Origin: an uncultured Ruminococcus sp.
Lineage (GTDB): Bacteria; Bacillota; Clostridia; Oscillospirales; Ruminococcaceae
Length of the DNA stretch: 22,792 nt
Direction of reading: 5' to 3'
Assembly: GCA_900553675.1 (NCBI GenBank)
Contig: USEH01000009.1
Coordinates: 1-22,792 of the forward strand
The notes beneath the pieces are model-generated. The model saw only the letters and a list, made by a program, of their open reading frames with translations. It was not told the DNA's origin and made no database searches. Below are positions 8,484 through 17,037 of this stretch, one piece after another (position 1 is the first letter of the stretch; each line of letters starts with the position of its first letter). Position numbers and translations under genes: made by a program.

Positions 8484-9959
8484 CTATTTTTTCGCTTTTG
8501 ACTGGAGCCATGGGGCGTAGTCTCCCCAGAAGTAGTCGCCGATATACTCTTCATAAAGCTCCGAATCCACATATATAGCAAGCCTTTGCTGACCTCCGGC
8601 GACAAACAGCTCTTCGGATGTGTTGTTGGGAACGGATATGTCCTCCGCACTCCTGCCGTCGGGAATGATTATTTCGGTTATCTGCGAGCCACTGAGTGCA
8701 CCGCCGTCCAGCCTTGAAATATTTACGCCTAAGGTAAGCTTTAAGCAGGACGAGCCTTCAAACGCGCCCTTTGAAACGGTGGAAACAGCTGCGCCGTCGG
8801 TGAAATCGGGGATAGTAAGTTCCTTCAGAGCCTTGCCCTCGTCGGTAAGACCAACTACCTTCCAAGAACCGTCCTCAGCCGCTTCAAGCAGGAAATAGAT
8901 GTTCTCCTGTTCCGCCTGATTCATGTCCTGCTCATCCTTAGGTCTGTGACCGGAAGGAGAGGGAAGCTCGCTGATGGCAAGTGTAATGTCGCTCCTGCCA
9001 AGCTCGCGCTTTATATCGTCAATCAGCCTGACGGTGCGCACCGTAACACCGGAGTTATTCAGGTGAAATTCCGAGTCGAAGAAATAGCCGTCGTCCATAA
9101 TGTAATCAAACACGTTGCTTATAACCTTGCAGTTAAGATTCAGGCAGAGATTTTTGTAGAAGCTCCGTATCGATTCGTCGGTGTTGCTATCAAAGACTGC
9201 CTTTTCGTTCATTGGCGGGAAGCTGAAATAAACCTCGCCCCCGCGCTCACGTATGAAAGCGGTGTACTCGTTGACGTATTCTATAAATTCCTCGTATTCG
9301 GTGATGTCTCCGTCCTCGAAATCTGACAGAAAGTCAAGCCTTATGGGATTGCCGTAGCCAGAAAGCTCGTTGTAAGGGCGGTCGAATACGTTGTCGCCGT
9401 ATTCGTTGAAGTTTTCCTTTTTGTATGCGCCCTGATTTACAGGTCGTTCGCCGCCGATAAGATATCTGAGCTTGCTTGATCCAACCTTCCACGCCGCGCC
9501 GACAATCGAGCCGTAATCGTCTCTATCTACATGAGCGAGCATGGAAAACCTGCCGTCCATCGCCTCTAAAGCGGTTTCTGAGCCGAAGTATAAGGAAAGA
9601 GTCTGCGCGCTCATCTCGGGTGCAAGGATGAATATGTCGCCCTCGTTAACCGAAGCGCGGCTCAAATCCATCATCAGCTTTGTGCCAAGGTCGGCATACA
9701 ACCCAAAGTTGACGACCTCATAGCCCAGCTCGTCCTCAATCATCCTGCTGTCCAAGCCGAACGCTGTAGAGCTTCCGCCGACTATGACTATTTTCTTACT
9801 TTCGATGCTGCACAGTCTGTCATATTTTTCCGAAAGTTCTCCGACAAATGTATCATCATATACAGCCGGAAGTGCAAACACCGCCGCGAAAACCATCACA
9901 AAAGGAACTAAAAACACCGCAAGCATAGCCGCAAAGGTCTTAATAAATTTCTTATTCAT
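8484..9959 (-). CDS. SGNH-type O-acyltransferase-like protein with C-terminal LRR domain
   Basis: A 491-residue exported protein. Residues 5-33 are a hydrophobic signal or anchor helix. Residues about 55-320 are an SGNH/DltD-AlgX-like domain: VGGSSTAFGLDS with candidate nucleophile Ser64, VVNFG (82-86) as the block II glycine, and FFDSEFHLN with candidate Asp295 and His299. About 365-455 is a short BspA-type leucine-rich repeat segment (LTIPDFTDG, VSKGAFEGSSCLKLTL, ITEIIIPDG), and the C-terminus is Trp/Tyr-rich. It starts 12 bases after the MBOAT stop, behind GGAGG. The KKIV(V/I)V, GLDS and FFDSE-HLN matches show it is a paralog of the lipoprotein at 11747-13837, with the LRR moved from before to after the catalytic domain. 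It most likely passes acyl groups from the MBOAT partner to a surface glycan. Acyl donor and acceptor are unknown; a plain esterase role is possible. Confidence 0.8.
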   Translation of the reverse strand: MNKKFIKTFAAMLAVFLVPFVMVFAAVFALPAVYDDTFVGELSEKYDRLCSIESKKIVIVGGSSTAFGLDSRMIEDELGYEVVNFGLYADLGTKLMMDLSRASVNEGDIFILAPEMSAQTLSLYFGSETALEAMDGRFSMLAHVDRDDYGSIVGAAWKVGSSKLRYLIGGERPVNQGAYKKENFNEYGDNVFDRPYNELSGYGNPIRLDFLSDFEDGDITEYEEFIEYVNEYTAFIRERGGEVYFSFPPMNEKAVFDSNTDESIRSFYKNLCLNLNCKVISNVFDYIMDDGYFFDSEFHLNNSGVTVRTVRLIDDIKRELGRSDITLAISELPSPSGHRPKDEQDMNQAEQENIYFLLEAAEDGSWKVVGLTDEGKALKELTIPDFTDGAAVSTVSKGAFEGSSCLKLTLGVNISRLDGGALSGSQITEIIIPDGRSAEDISVPNNTSEELFVAGGQQRLAIYVDSELYEEYIGDYFWGDYAPWLQSKAKK

Positions 9960-9971
9960 TTCAAGACCTCC

Positions 9972-11450
9972 TTAAAATTGGAAATAGATGAACGAGCTTG
10001 CGCCGCCCGAACTCAGGAGCAAAAGCCAAGCAACGGCAACAGTCCAGCAAAGAACAATGTATACAAAGCCCGAAGCGAATGTTCCTTTGTATTCGCCGCT
10101 CGGAGAGTTTCTGAGTGCTATATGCAAATCAAGCTGTTTTACTATGTATATCATCAGGACTATAGAGATAATCTTAACCCAGTCCAAGCTGAGAGCACTC
10201 AAAGACGCGCCTATTTGCAGATCCGACCATCCCGAAAACAGCGTTTTGTAAAGCGAAATCATGTCGGAAGTTGAATTAGCTCTGAACGCCACCCACGCTA
10301 TAAGCACAAGCAGGAATGTGACAACCCGCTTGAACAGCACCGCCGTAGCCGAGGTCTGGCTGATTTTAAGCTTATCCCAAAGTCTCGCGCGAAGTCTTGA
10401 GGTGATGTGTCCGATTATCTGGTATACCCCGTGCATAACTCCCCAGATAACATATGTCCACGCCGCACCGTGCCATATTCCCGAAAGCAGGAAGACTATA
10501 AATATGTTGGCATAGTGCTTAGCCCTCGAACATCTCGAACCGCCAAGAGGGATATATACGTAATCGGTAAACCACGACGTCAGCGAGATGTGCCATCTGC
10601 GCCAGAAATCACGTATGTTTGTGGCACTGTAGGGGTCTTTAAAGTTCTGCATAAGGTTTATGCCCATTATTTTGGCACAGCCTATTGCTATGTCGGTATA
10701 GCCTGAAAAGTCGCAGTAAATCTGAACCGAAAACAGCGCGGTTGCAATTAAAACCGTAAAGCCGTTGAAAAGCTCTGTGCCGCCGTTCGATACCGAGGAG
10801 TAAACAAGGTCTACCACCCGCGAAATCTGATCCGCGACAGCAATCTTTTTAAAGAAGCCCACTGCCATCATCTTAAGTCCCATGCTTGTCATGTAAGGGG
10901 AAGGGTGATTGTCCGCACGAAGCTGAGGCAGGAGGTTTTCGGGACGTTCAATCGGTCCCGCGACAAGCTGAGGGAAGTACGAAACGTAAAGCGCATAATA
11001 TCCAAAGTGCCGCTCCGCCTTCATCTTACCGCGGTAGACGTCTATTACGTATGAAAGCGTCTGGAATGTGTAGAAGGATATTCCCACGGGAAGCATCAAA
11101 TCAAGCGAGAACCTAAGGTCTGCCCCGAAAAGATTTATCAGCGAGCATACGCTGCCTGCAAGGAAGTTAAAATATTTGAAGAAGAACAAAACCCCAAGGC
11201 TTGCCACAGCCGCTGTTATCGCCAACAGCCTTTTAATGCCCTGCTTTTTTGCTTTTTCAATTCCCAATGCGCAGACATAGGATATCAGAGTTGTGAAGAG
11301 TATCAGGTAGATAAGATCCGCCTGCCAGCTCATATAGAAGAAATAGCTTGCGGCAAGAAGCATAACCCAGCGCGCCCGTTTTGGAAGCACCCGATACAAA
11401 ATCAGCACTATTGGGAAGAATATCAGGAATGCAAACGAATTGAATACCAT
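9972..11450 (-). CDS. MBOAT family O-acyltransferase (AlgI/PatA-type)
   Basis: A 492-residue polytopic membrane protein of the MBOAT family that moves acyl groups across the membrane for glycan O-acylation, as AlgI, PatA and DltB do. Diagnostic parts: PVGISFYTFQTLSYVIDVYRG (121-141), FPQLVAGPIERP (159-170), YCDFSGYTDIAIG (245-257), NIRDFWRRWHISLTSWF with His287, and LSGIWHGAAWTYVIWGVMHG with the invariant His327 and a second His340. Roughly ten hydrophobic helices span the chain and there is no cleavable signal. The ATG at 11450 is supported by a purine-rich site in the end of the upstream gene, three bases away. Its neighbours are two SGNH proteins and a three-helix protein, the same kind of partnership as AlgI with AlgJ/AlgX. 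The sequence does not say whether the acyl group is acetyl. Confidence 0.93.
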   Translation of the reverse strand: MVFNSFAFLIFFPIVLILYRVLPKRARWVMLLAASYFFYMSWQADLIYLILFTTLISYVCALGIEKAKKQGIKRLLAITAAVASLGVLFFFKYFNFLAGSVCSLINLFGADLRFSLDLMLPVGISFYTFQTLSYVIDVYRGKMKAERHFGYYALYVSYFPQLVAGPIERPENLLPQLRADNHPSPYMTSMGLKMMAVGFFKKIAVADQISRVVDLVYSSVSNGGTELFNGFTVLIATALFSVQIYCDFSGYTDIAIGCAKIMGINLMQNFKDPYSATNIRDFWRRWHISLTSWFTDYVYIPLGGSRCSRAKHYANIFIVFLLSGIWHGAAWTYVIWGVMHGVYQIIGHITSRLRARLWDKLKISQTSATAVLFKRVVTFLLVLIAWVAFRANSTSDMISLYKTLFSGWSDLQIGASLSALSLDWVKIISIVLMIYIVKQLDLHIALRNSPSGEYKGTFASGFVYIVLCWTVAVAWLLLLSSGGASSFIYFQF

Positions 11451-11453
11451 GCG

Positions 11454-11750
11454 CTATTCTCCCTTCTCCAAGCCGTTTTTGCCGGAGCTTTTGGCTTTAT
11501 TCGCAATAGACCGACACAAAAGTGCCGCCGAAAGGCTTATCAAAAGAGCCAAAAACAGCTCGCTGACGTCAGCTTCGCACATAAACATGGTAAAGAACAA
11601 AGCTATGTGTATGCCTGCGTTTGCTATAGCAGGAATAATTTCAGCCTTACGCCCACATAAAAGCCGTGTGCATGCATGAAGCGCGATAATAAGCGCAATC
11701 AACGCCCAGAACCATATCGTTCCTAAAACTTTATATTCGTTCATAGTCAT
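11454..11750 (-). CDS. Small three-helix membrane protein of the acylation operon
   Basis: A 98-residue protein with three hydrophobic segments (about 10-32, 37-57 and 62-80) and a short charged C-terminus rich in Lys and Ser. I recognise no family. Its ATG overlaps the TGA of the upstream lipoprotein gene, and the MBOAT start follows its stop by three bases, so all three are translationally linked. AAGGAG lies 8 bases before the ATG. Small membrane partners do occur in related systems (for example DltX beside DltB, which is only about 50 residues with one helix), but no similarity is visible. A subunit or scaffold role for the MBOAT complex is inferred from position only. Confidence 0.7.
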   Translation of the reverse strand: MTMNEYKVLGTIWFWALIALIIALHACTRLLCGRKAEIIPAIANAGIHIALFFTMFMCEADVSELFLALLISLSAALLCRSIANKAKSSGKNGLEKGE

Positions 11751-13837
11751 TCACCACGCTCCTTTTCCAGCTGAGCCTTAATGTCTTCGGCGAGATTCTG
11801 GGTGCGTATCTGCGCGCCCTCGTCGTTTAAATGCCATTCCGAATCGAAGAAGTATTTGTGCTCCATAACGTATGTCCCGACGTTTGAAATAACAGGATAG
11901 TCAAGCTTGTCGGCGCAGCTGTCGGTAAATCTGTCGTATTCCGACTGAGTGGTGGCGCTTTTGTGAAGCCTTGCCTTGTCGTAGGTGCCGAAGCTCATGT
12001 AAAGCTTAGCGCCTTTTGCCCTGTAGATTTTGTATATTTCATTGAGATTCTCATGATTAAGCTTGTTATAGCTGAAGCCCTGAGCAGCACCTCCGAAGCT
12101 TCCGCGCACGCTCTTGCGGACGGTGGAGCGGTCGCCGTACTTGTTCATTTCGGTCGGCAGCTGATATTCCTTGCCGCTCTGATGGATAGCAGGAACCAGC
12201 GAGCTGTCCTGCGGGTTGCCCACCTGAAATTCGCGGAAGGACTCCCAAAAGCCGGTGTATTTTGAGATGTCAGCGTCCCTGAAAATGTCGTAGCACTGCT
12301 CGTTTCCGCGGAACATCTTTGCGTGGAACTTGTTTGAACCCATCACAGACGAATCGAAGAACTCCGGCGCGTGTACAACGATATCGCCCTTGGATACGTA
12401 CTTCGATATGACATCCAAGAAGAACAGCGAGGGGTTTGCAACGTTTGTGCCGTAGTTGATAACGCTGTAGCCGGGCATAAGCTTTTCAAACAGCGCAGAA
12501 TCCAAGCCGTTTAATGAGGACGAGCCGGAAACCACAACAATCTTTTTGCCCTGCGCCTGCCGCAGCCGCTCATATTTTATGCAGAACGAGCCTTCAATCG
12601 CTCCCGAATATACCGGCAGCCGCTGCGAGTTTAAAATAACAGTTTTAACGTTCGGGTTAAAGCTTTTGTCCCATACCGAAACAACCGAGTCGAAGAAAAT
12701 GACCTCGCGCAGAGCTTCGCAGTCAGAAAATGCGCCTAGCTGAATGTTTTTTACGGTTCTCGGAATAACAACTCGTTCGATTCCGCCCGAAAATGCTCCG
12801 CCTGCGATTTCCATAACCTTTAGTCCGTCTATTTCCTCCGGAATAACTACAGTGCTGTCTGAGCCATTATATCCTGTGATTTTTATGCCATCCTCCGATT
12901 TTTTTCTCTGGTCGAGCTTGCCCCAGTTGTAGCTTGAATCGCTGATATAGCTGATTTTCTCAGATGAATATTTAAAGTCGGAAGCGGGCGTTTCCTTCGC
13001 CCAGACTGCGTATAAGTCCAAAGAACCGTTGTCAGCCCTGCACACTCCGCCCATGTTGGCAAACCCGGGAATGTCGTTGCAGGACTCATAGTCGGAGTAC
13101 TCCGCCGGCTCGGTGCTGTAGCCAATGCAGGAGTATCCCTTGCGATAAAAGCTTCCGTCTGCGTGAAGGGTCTGCTGCATGGAAAAGGTGTCGCTGTATT
13201 GCTTGGTGACGCTCAGGCTGTCTGCGCCGTCAGCGGTAACGCCGCCGTTCAGATGGTATGTGATGGTATAGTCGGAAAAGCCGGAGAAGTTTGCGTATAC
13301 CGAGCGGTTTTCGCTTATTCTGAAGGTGTATTCTGCATCCTCGCTTAAAAGCGTACCGCCTTCCGAGAGGAATCCGCCCTCCGACCATCCCTCAAAGCTT
13401 AGGTTTTCTGTTTCGACCGCGCAGACCTTAACGTCCGCAGGATAGGCAAACAGCTCGCCGGACACTATTACCTCGGCAGACTCCACGCTCTTTTTCACGC
13501 TGAGCCGGAATACCTCCGATTCCTTTGCAACTATCATGTCAACGGTAGCCGGCGCGATAACGTCGTCCAGTCGAAGCCGCCCGCGCTCCTCGTCAAATTC
13601 AGCGTCTGCGGTGTTGCCTATGTAGATATATCCTTCGTTTAAGGTAACTTTAAAGCTTACGTTTCTGCCCGCCTTAACGTCGGCAATGTTGTCGCCCTCG
13701 ATGGTTATGCCTTCGCATGGGCGGAGCATTACTCTTACAGTATAATCCTCGCGCTTGTCAGGCTTTTGAGCGCAGCCGCACATCAAAAGTGCGAATATAG
13801 CAATCACCGTCAGCAGCCGTATAAATTGATGTTTCAT
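11747..13837 (-). CDS. Lipoprotein with InlB-like repeats, LRR and C-terminal SGNH O-acyltransferase-like domain
   Basis: A 696-residue surface lipoprotein. Residues 1-21 form the signal, with Cys22 in MCGC the probable lipidated residue. About 30-185 is beta-rich, similar to divergent InlB B-repeats. About 189-281 is a Listeria-Bacteroides-type repeat (ITYHLNGG at the start, LDLYAVWA at the end). About 313-405 is a BspA-type LRR (TVVIPEEIDGLKVMEIAGGAF, then VVIPRTVKNIQLGAFSDC). From 430 to 696 it is an SGNH domain: VSGSSSLNGLDS with candidate Ser440, VINYG (459-463), and FFDSEWHLN with Asp665 and His669. GGAG precedes the ATG by 8 bases. It is the first gene of the four-gene operon and has a strong promoter. 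The repeats probably hold the enzyme against a glycan or protein surface. A second SGNH paralog is at the end of the operon. Confidence 0.85.
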   Translation of the reverse strand: MKHQFIRLLTVIAIFALLMCGCAQKPDKREDYTVRVMLRPCEGITIEGDNIADVKAGRNVSFKVTLNEGYIYIGNTADAEFDEERGRLRLDDVIAPATVDMIVAKESEVFRLSVKKSVESAEVIVSGELFAYPADVKVCAVETENLSFEGWSEGGFLSEGGTLLSEDAEYTFRISENRSVYANFSGFSDYTITYHLNGGVTADGADSLSVTKQYSDTFSMQQTLHADGSFYRKGYSCIGYSTEPAEYSDYESCNDIPGFANMGGVCRADNGSLDLYAVWAKETPASDFKYSSEKISYISDSSYNWGKLDQRKKSEDGIKITGYNGSDSTVVIPEEIDGLKVMEIAGGAFSGGIERVVIPRTVKNIQLGAFSDCEALREVIFFDSVVSVWDKSFNPNVKTVILNSQRLPVYSGAIEGSFCIKYERLRQAQGKKIVVVSGSSSLNGLDSALFEKLMPGYSVINYGTNVANPSLFFLDVISKYVSKGDIVVHAPEFFDSSVMGSNKFHAKMFRGNEQCYDIFRDADISKYTGFWESFREFQVGNPQDSSLVPAIHQSGKEYQLPTEMNKYGDRSTVRKSVRGSFGGAAQGFSYNKLNHENLNEIYKIYRAKGAKLYMSFGTYDKARLHKSATTQSEYDRFTDSCADKLDYPVISNVGTYVMEHKYFFDSEWHLNDEGAQIRTQNLAEDIKAQLEKERGE

Positions 13838-13872
13838 ATGCTTTTCTCCAATCAGGGAATCTTCTACATCAA

Positions 13873-13901
13873 ATTTAACACCTAATTAAAGTCTGTGTCA
13901 A
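13873..13901 (-). promoter_or_regulatory. Promoter of the acylation operon
   Basis: On the minus strand TTGACA (13901-13896), a 17-bp spacer and TTAAAT (13878-13873) form a good sigma-A promoter, giving a leader of about 30 bases. A short palindrome AACCGGTT overlaps the upstream edge of the -35 box and could be a regulator site. Confidence 0.85.
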
Positions 13902-13966
13902 CCGGTTTTGTGAACTGTGCCAAGATTGTCCGTTATTTTTAAATTTTTGACTATGCCCCGCAACGG

Positions 13967-13995
13967 TTGCATTTTTCGCGCGACTGTGTTAGAAT
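13967..13995 (+). promoter_or_regulatory. Promoter of the DUF362-MATE-GNAT operon
   Basis: TTGCAT (13967-13972), a 17-bp spacer and TAGAAT (13990-13995) lie 32 bases upstream of the coding start. The promoter is divergent from that of the acylation operon, with the two -35 boxes about 65 bp apart. Confidence 0.8.
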
Positions 13996-14027
13996 ATATT
14001 TGCATATTATCATTATGAAAGGATGAC

Positions 14028-15047
14028 TTGATAGTGTCAGATTTTAAAGCGGCTGCCGGAACCGGCGGGGAAGTGTATATCCCTTTGGATAAACGAAGCG
14101 GAAAGGCTTCTAACGTTTATTTTACCAGAGAGCTTTCGGCGGTTGGTTTGATAAAAATCTACTCCGCGTTAAACGCCGAGCTTTCGGGAAGAGTTGCAAT
14201 AAAGCTCCACACCGGTGAAAAGGACGGTCCTAATATAATCCCGCGCGAGTGGGTGAAAGAGCTTGTTGAGAATAAGCTTCCAAACGCTTCAATAGTCGAA
14301 ACCAATACCTACTATGAGGGCGACCGCTATACAACGGCTCTCCACCGTGAAACCATTGCTCACAACGGCTGGACCTTCTGTCCGGTTGATATCATGGATG
14401 AGGACGGCACGGTTATGCTTCCGGTAAAGGGCGGCAAGTGGTTCCGCGAGATGTCAATGGGCAAAAATATTCTTAACTATGATTCAATGCTTGTTCTAAC
14501 CCACTTTAAGGGACATACCAAGGGCGGTTTCGGCGGCTCCAACAAGAATATAGGCATAGGCTGTGCCGACGGCAGAATCGGCAAGGCAATGATTCACACA
14601 ACGCCAGGCTCTTCGGATATGTGGGATATAGGCAAAGAGGAATTTATGGAGCGGATGACCGAATCCGCCAAGGCGGTAGTAGACCACTTTGGCGAGAATA
14701 TCCTGTTTATAAACGTGCTGCGGAATATGTCCGTCTCCTGCGACTGCGAGGGCGTTGAAGCCGAGCCGGTGGTAACTCCGAATATAGGTATTCTTGCCTC
14801 ACGAGATATTCTTGCAATAGATCAAGCCTCGGTTGACCTTGTTTACGCACTTAATGAGGGCGACCGCCATGCACTCACCCAAAGAATGGAGACCCGCCAC
14901 GGTCTTCGCCAGCTGACATACATGAAAGAGCTGAACATGGGTTCGGACGTCCCGCGGATTATAGATATAGACAACGGCGGCAAGGAGATATCTCCCAAGC
15001 AAGCTATTGCGGGTGTTAAGCCATTTGGAAGTATAAACAGCAGATGA
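14028..15047 (+). CDS. DUF362 domain protein without ferredoxin module
   Basis: A 339-residue protein of the DUF362 family, present in many anaerobes and of no firmly known activity. Family features: VYFTRELSAVGLIKIYSAL near the start, RVAIKLHTGEKDGPN, a KGHTKGGFGGSNKNIGIG stretch typical of the family, and ILAIDQASVDLVY near the C-terminus. Many DUF362 proteins carry a 4Fe-4S ferredoxin domain; this one has no CxxCxxC cluster motif. The start is uncertain: TTG at 14028 is 4 bases after AAAGGA, while GTG at 14034 is 10 bases after it; both are in frame. A three-codon open frame (ATGAAAGGATGA, 14015-14026) overlaps the ribosome binding site. The stop overlaps the ATG of the MATE gene. There is no signal peptide or membrane segment. 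Confidence 0.85.
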   Translation: MIVSDFKAAAGTGGEVYIPLDKRSGKASNVYFTRELSAVGLIKIYSALNAELSGRVAIKLHTGEKDGPNIIPREWVKELVENKLPNASIVETNTYYEGDRYTTALHRETIAHNGWTFCPVDIMDEDGTVMLPVKGGKWFREMSMGKNILNYDSMLVLTHFKGHTKGGFGGSNKNIGIGCADGRIGKAMIHTTPGSSDMWDIGKEEFMERMTESAKAVVDHFGENILFINVLRNMSVSCDCEGVEAEPVVTPNIGILASRDILAIDQASVDLVYALNEGDRHALTQRMETRHGLRQLTYMKELNMGSDVPRIIDIDNGGKEISPKQAIAGVKPFGSINSR

Positions 15048-16414
15048 TCAACGATTTTTCAAAGGGCAGCGTCCGCAAAAGTATAATCTATCAGGCGCTG
15101 CCGCCGATATGTGCGCAGCTTGTCCAGCTGGCATATAACATAGTAGACAGAATATATATAGGTCACCTTTCGGACAGCGACAGCCTTGCGCTAACCGGAA
15201 TAGGGCTTGTTTTCCCTATAACAACGCTGATTGCGGCGTTTACCAATCTGTTCGGAATGGGCGGCGCGCCGCTGTTCGCTATAGCAAGGGGCGAGGGAGA
15301 GGACAAAAAGGCAGAAAGAATCATGGGCAACACCTTTGCCCTTCTTTCGCTCTGCTCGGTTGTTATAACTGTAATATGCTTCCTGTTTGCCAAGCCGGTT
15401 CTGTACCTTTTCGGAGCGGACGACGGCACCTATTTCTATGCCGGAAGCTATCTGAGAATTTATCTTGTGGGAACGCCCGCGCTGATGCTTGCAACAGGTC
15501 TTAACGGCTTTATAAACGCTCAGGGATTTCCAAGAATCGGAATGTTCACCGTAGCTATAGGCGCGGTAATAAACCTCGTCTTAGACCCGATTTTTATCTT
15601 CGGACTGGATATGGGAGTAGAGGGTGCGGCTCTGGCAACTGTTATAAGTCAGGTGATATCCGCCGTGTGGGTAATAAGATTTCTGACAGGTCGCAGCGCA
15701 ATTCTGCGCATCCGCTTTGACTGCATGAAAATCGACCCTCGCCTGACGTTTAAGATAATGAGTCTCGGCTTTGCGGGATTCATAATGCAGGCGACAAACA
15801 GCCTTGTTCAGGCGGTCTGCAACATCATGCTTAAGGGCTTCGGCGGGGATATCTATATCAGCGTCATGACGGTTGTAAACTCAGCAAGGGATATTCTTTC
15901 TCTGCCGATTCACGGTCTTACAAGCGGCTCTCAGCCTGTTTTAGGATATAACTACGGTGCAAAGGAATACGATCGCGTAAAGCAGGGAATACGCTTTTCC
16001 GCCGTTGTCGGAGCGATATACACCGCCGCCGCATGGCTGTTTATAATCAGCTTTCCAAAGCTTTTAATAACCCTGTTTTCCGATGATGCTAATCTCATCG
16101 AGCCGGGCATAAGGGCACTCAAAATATATTTCTTCGGCTTTGTTTTTATGGCGTTCCAGTTTTCGGGACAGTCGGTTTTCACCGCTCTGGGAAGGTCAAA
16201 GCAGGCAGTGTTCTTCTCGCTTTTGCGTAAGGCGTTTATAGTGGTGCCGCTTACTGTTGCGCTCCCGAATATGGGCTTGGGAGTTGACGGCGTTTTCTGG
16301 GCAGAGCCGATATCAAACGTATTGGGCGGTCTTGCCTGCTTTATAACAATGTGGCTTACGGTATACCGCAGACTTGAAAACACTCAGACGGAAACGTCGG
16401 AAATAAAAGTATAG
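15044..16414 (+). CDS. MATE family efflux transporter
   Basis: A 456-residue inner-membrane exporter of the MATE family (NorM/DinF/MepA-like), which expels drugs or metabolites using a sodium or proton gradient. The sequence shows two halves of about six helices each. The first starts with IIYQALPPICAQLVQLAYNIVDRIYIGHL and the second starts near residue 240 with MSLGFAGFIMQATNSLVQ. Family marks include GLNGFINAQGFPRIGMFT, LDPIFIFGLDMGVEGAALATVISQ and PVLGYNYGAKEYDRVKQGI. Its ATG lies inside the stop of the DUF362 gene, and the next start lies two bases after its stop, so the three are one transcript. The substrate cannot be told from sequence, and linkage to DUF362 does not identify it. Confidence 0.93.
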   Translation: MINDFSKGSVRKSIIYQALPPICAQLVQLAYNIVDRIYIGHLSDSDSLALTGIGLVFPITTLIAAFTNLFGMGGAPLFAIARGEGEDKKAERIMGNTFALLSLCSVVITVICFLFAKPVLYLFGADDGTYFYAGSYLRIYLVGTPALMLATGLNGFINAQGFPRIGMFTVAIGAVINLVLDPIFIFGLDMGVEGAALATVISQVISAVWVIRFLTGRSAILRIRFDCMKIDPRLTFKIMSLGFAGFIMQATNSLVQAVCNIMLKGFGGDIYISVMTVVNSARDILSLPIHGLTSGSQPVLGYNYGAKEYDRVKQGIRFSAVVGAIYTAAAWLFIISFPKLLITLFSDDANLIEPGIRALKIYFFGFVFMAFQFSGQSVFTALGRSKQAVFFSLLRKAFIVVPLTVALPNMGLGVDGVFWAEPISNVLGGLACFITMWLTVYRRLENTQTETSEIKV

Positions 16415-16424
16415 GATGATATAT

Positions 16425-16985
16425 ATGAAAATAGTAAATATTTGTGAAAAGAACTTTTTCGATAAGGACATCTGGAAAAAGCTGAAAAAGCTCTACATAG
16501 AAGCTTTCCCTGCCGATGAGCGAGCGCCCTTTTATATGATGAAAAGAAACGCAAAGAGGGGCAGGGGAGAAATGCTCGCGGCGTATGACAATAACGAGCT
16601 TGTAGGCATGGCGTATATCATAGGCGATACGGATTTAGGATATCTTTTCTACTTTGCCATCATGCCCGGGCTTCGCGGAAAGGGCTACGGCAGCAAAATA
16701 CTATCGCTTCTTCGCGAAAGATACAGTGGCGGCAGGCTTTTCCTTGCTCGGGAGCAGCTTGATAAATCCGCCGATAACTACCAGCAGCGGCTAAAACGCC
16801 ATGAATTCTATCTTAAAAACGGCTTTACCGACCTCAACGCAACGATACAAGAAGCAAACGTTGTCTACGACGTCATGACGACAAGCGGCGAAGTTTCTCC
16901 ACAGGAATACGCCGACCTGATGCTGAATTGGGCGGGCAGGTTTATGTTCAGAAGAATCGGATATAAATTAACGATTACCAGATAA
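16425..16985 (+). CDS. GNAT family N-acetyltransferase
   Basis: A 186-residue acetyltransferase of the GNAT superfamily. Acetyl-CoA binding is marked by FAIMPGLRGKGYGSKILSLL (about residues 72-91), with the R-G-K-G-Y-G turn. YLKNGF toward the C-terminus is the usual F-Y-x-K-x-G-F type motif. The ATG at 16425 is chosen because AGGA lies 8 bases upstream; the in-frame ATG at 16416 adds three residues and has no ribosome binding site. It is the last gene of the DUF362-MATE operon and ends at a strong two-way terminator. The acceptor is unknown. The early YIEAFPADERAPF segment is characteristic of a clostridial subgroup of GNAT proteins. Confidence 0.88.
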   Translation: MKIVNICEKNFFDKDIWKKLKKLYIEAFPADERAPFYMMKRNAKRGRGEMLAAYDNNELVGMAYIIGDTDLGYLFYFAIMPGLRGKGYGSKILSLLRERYSGGRLFLAREQLDKSADNYQQRLKRHEFYLKNGFTDLNATIQEANVVYDVMTTSGEVSPQEYADLMLNWAGRFMFRRIGYKLTITR

Positions 16986-17028
16986 AAATCATCCTCTGGC
17001 ATAGAGTAAACTGCCGGAGGATGATTTT
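16985..17028. terminator. Strong bidirectional terminator between two GNAT genes
   Basis: A 17-bp stem (16985-17001 with 17012-17028, one G-U pair) closes a 10-base loop. The arms begin with AAAA and end with TTTT, so a T-run is present on both strands. It serves the plus operon ending at 16985 and the minus gene ending at 17038. Confidence 0.93.
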
Positions 17029-17037
17029 ATATAGGCG

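Noticed and set aside
8946..9326. Plus-strand open frame opposite the SGNH/LRR gene
   Set aside because: Antisense shadow; the minus frame has motifs, a ribosome binding site and operon context.
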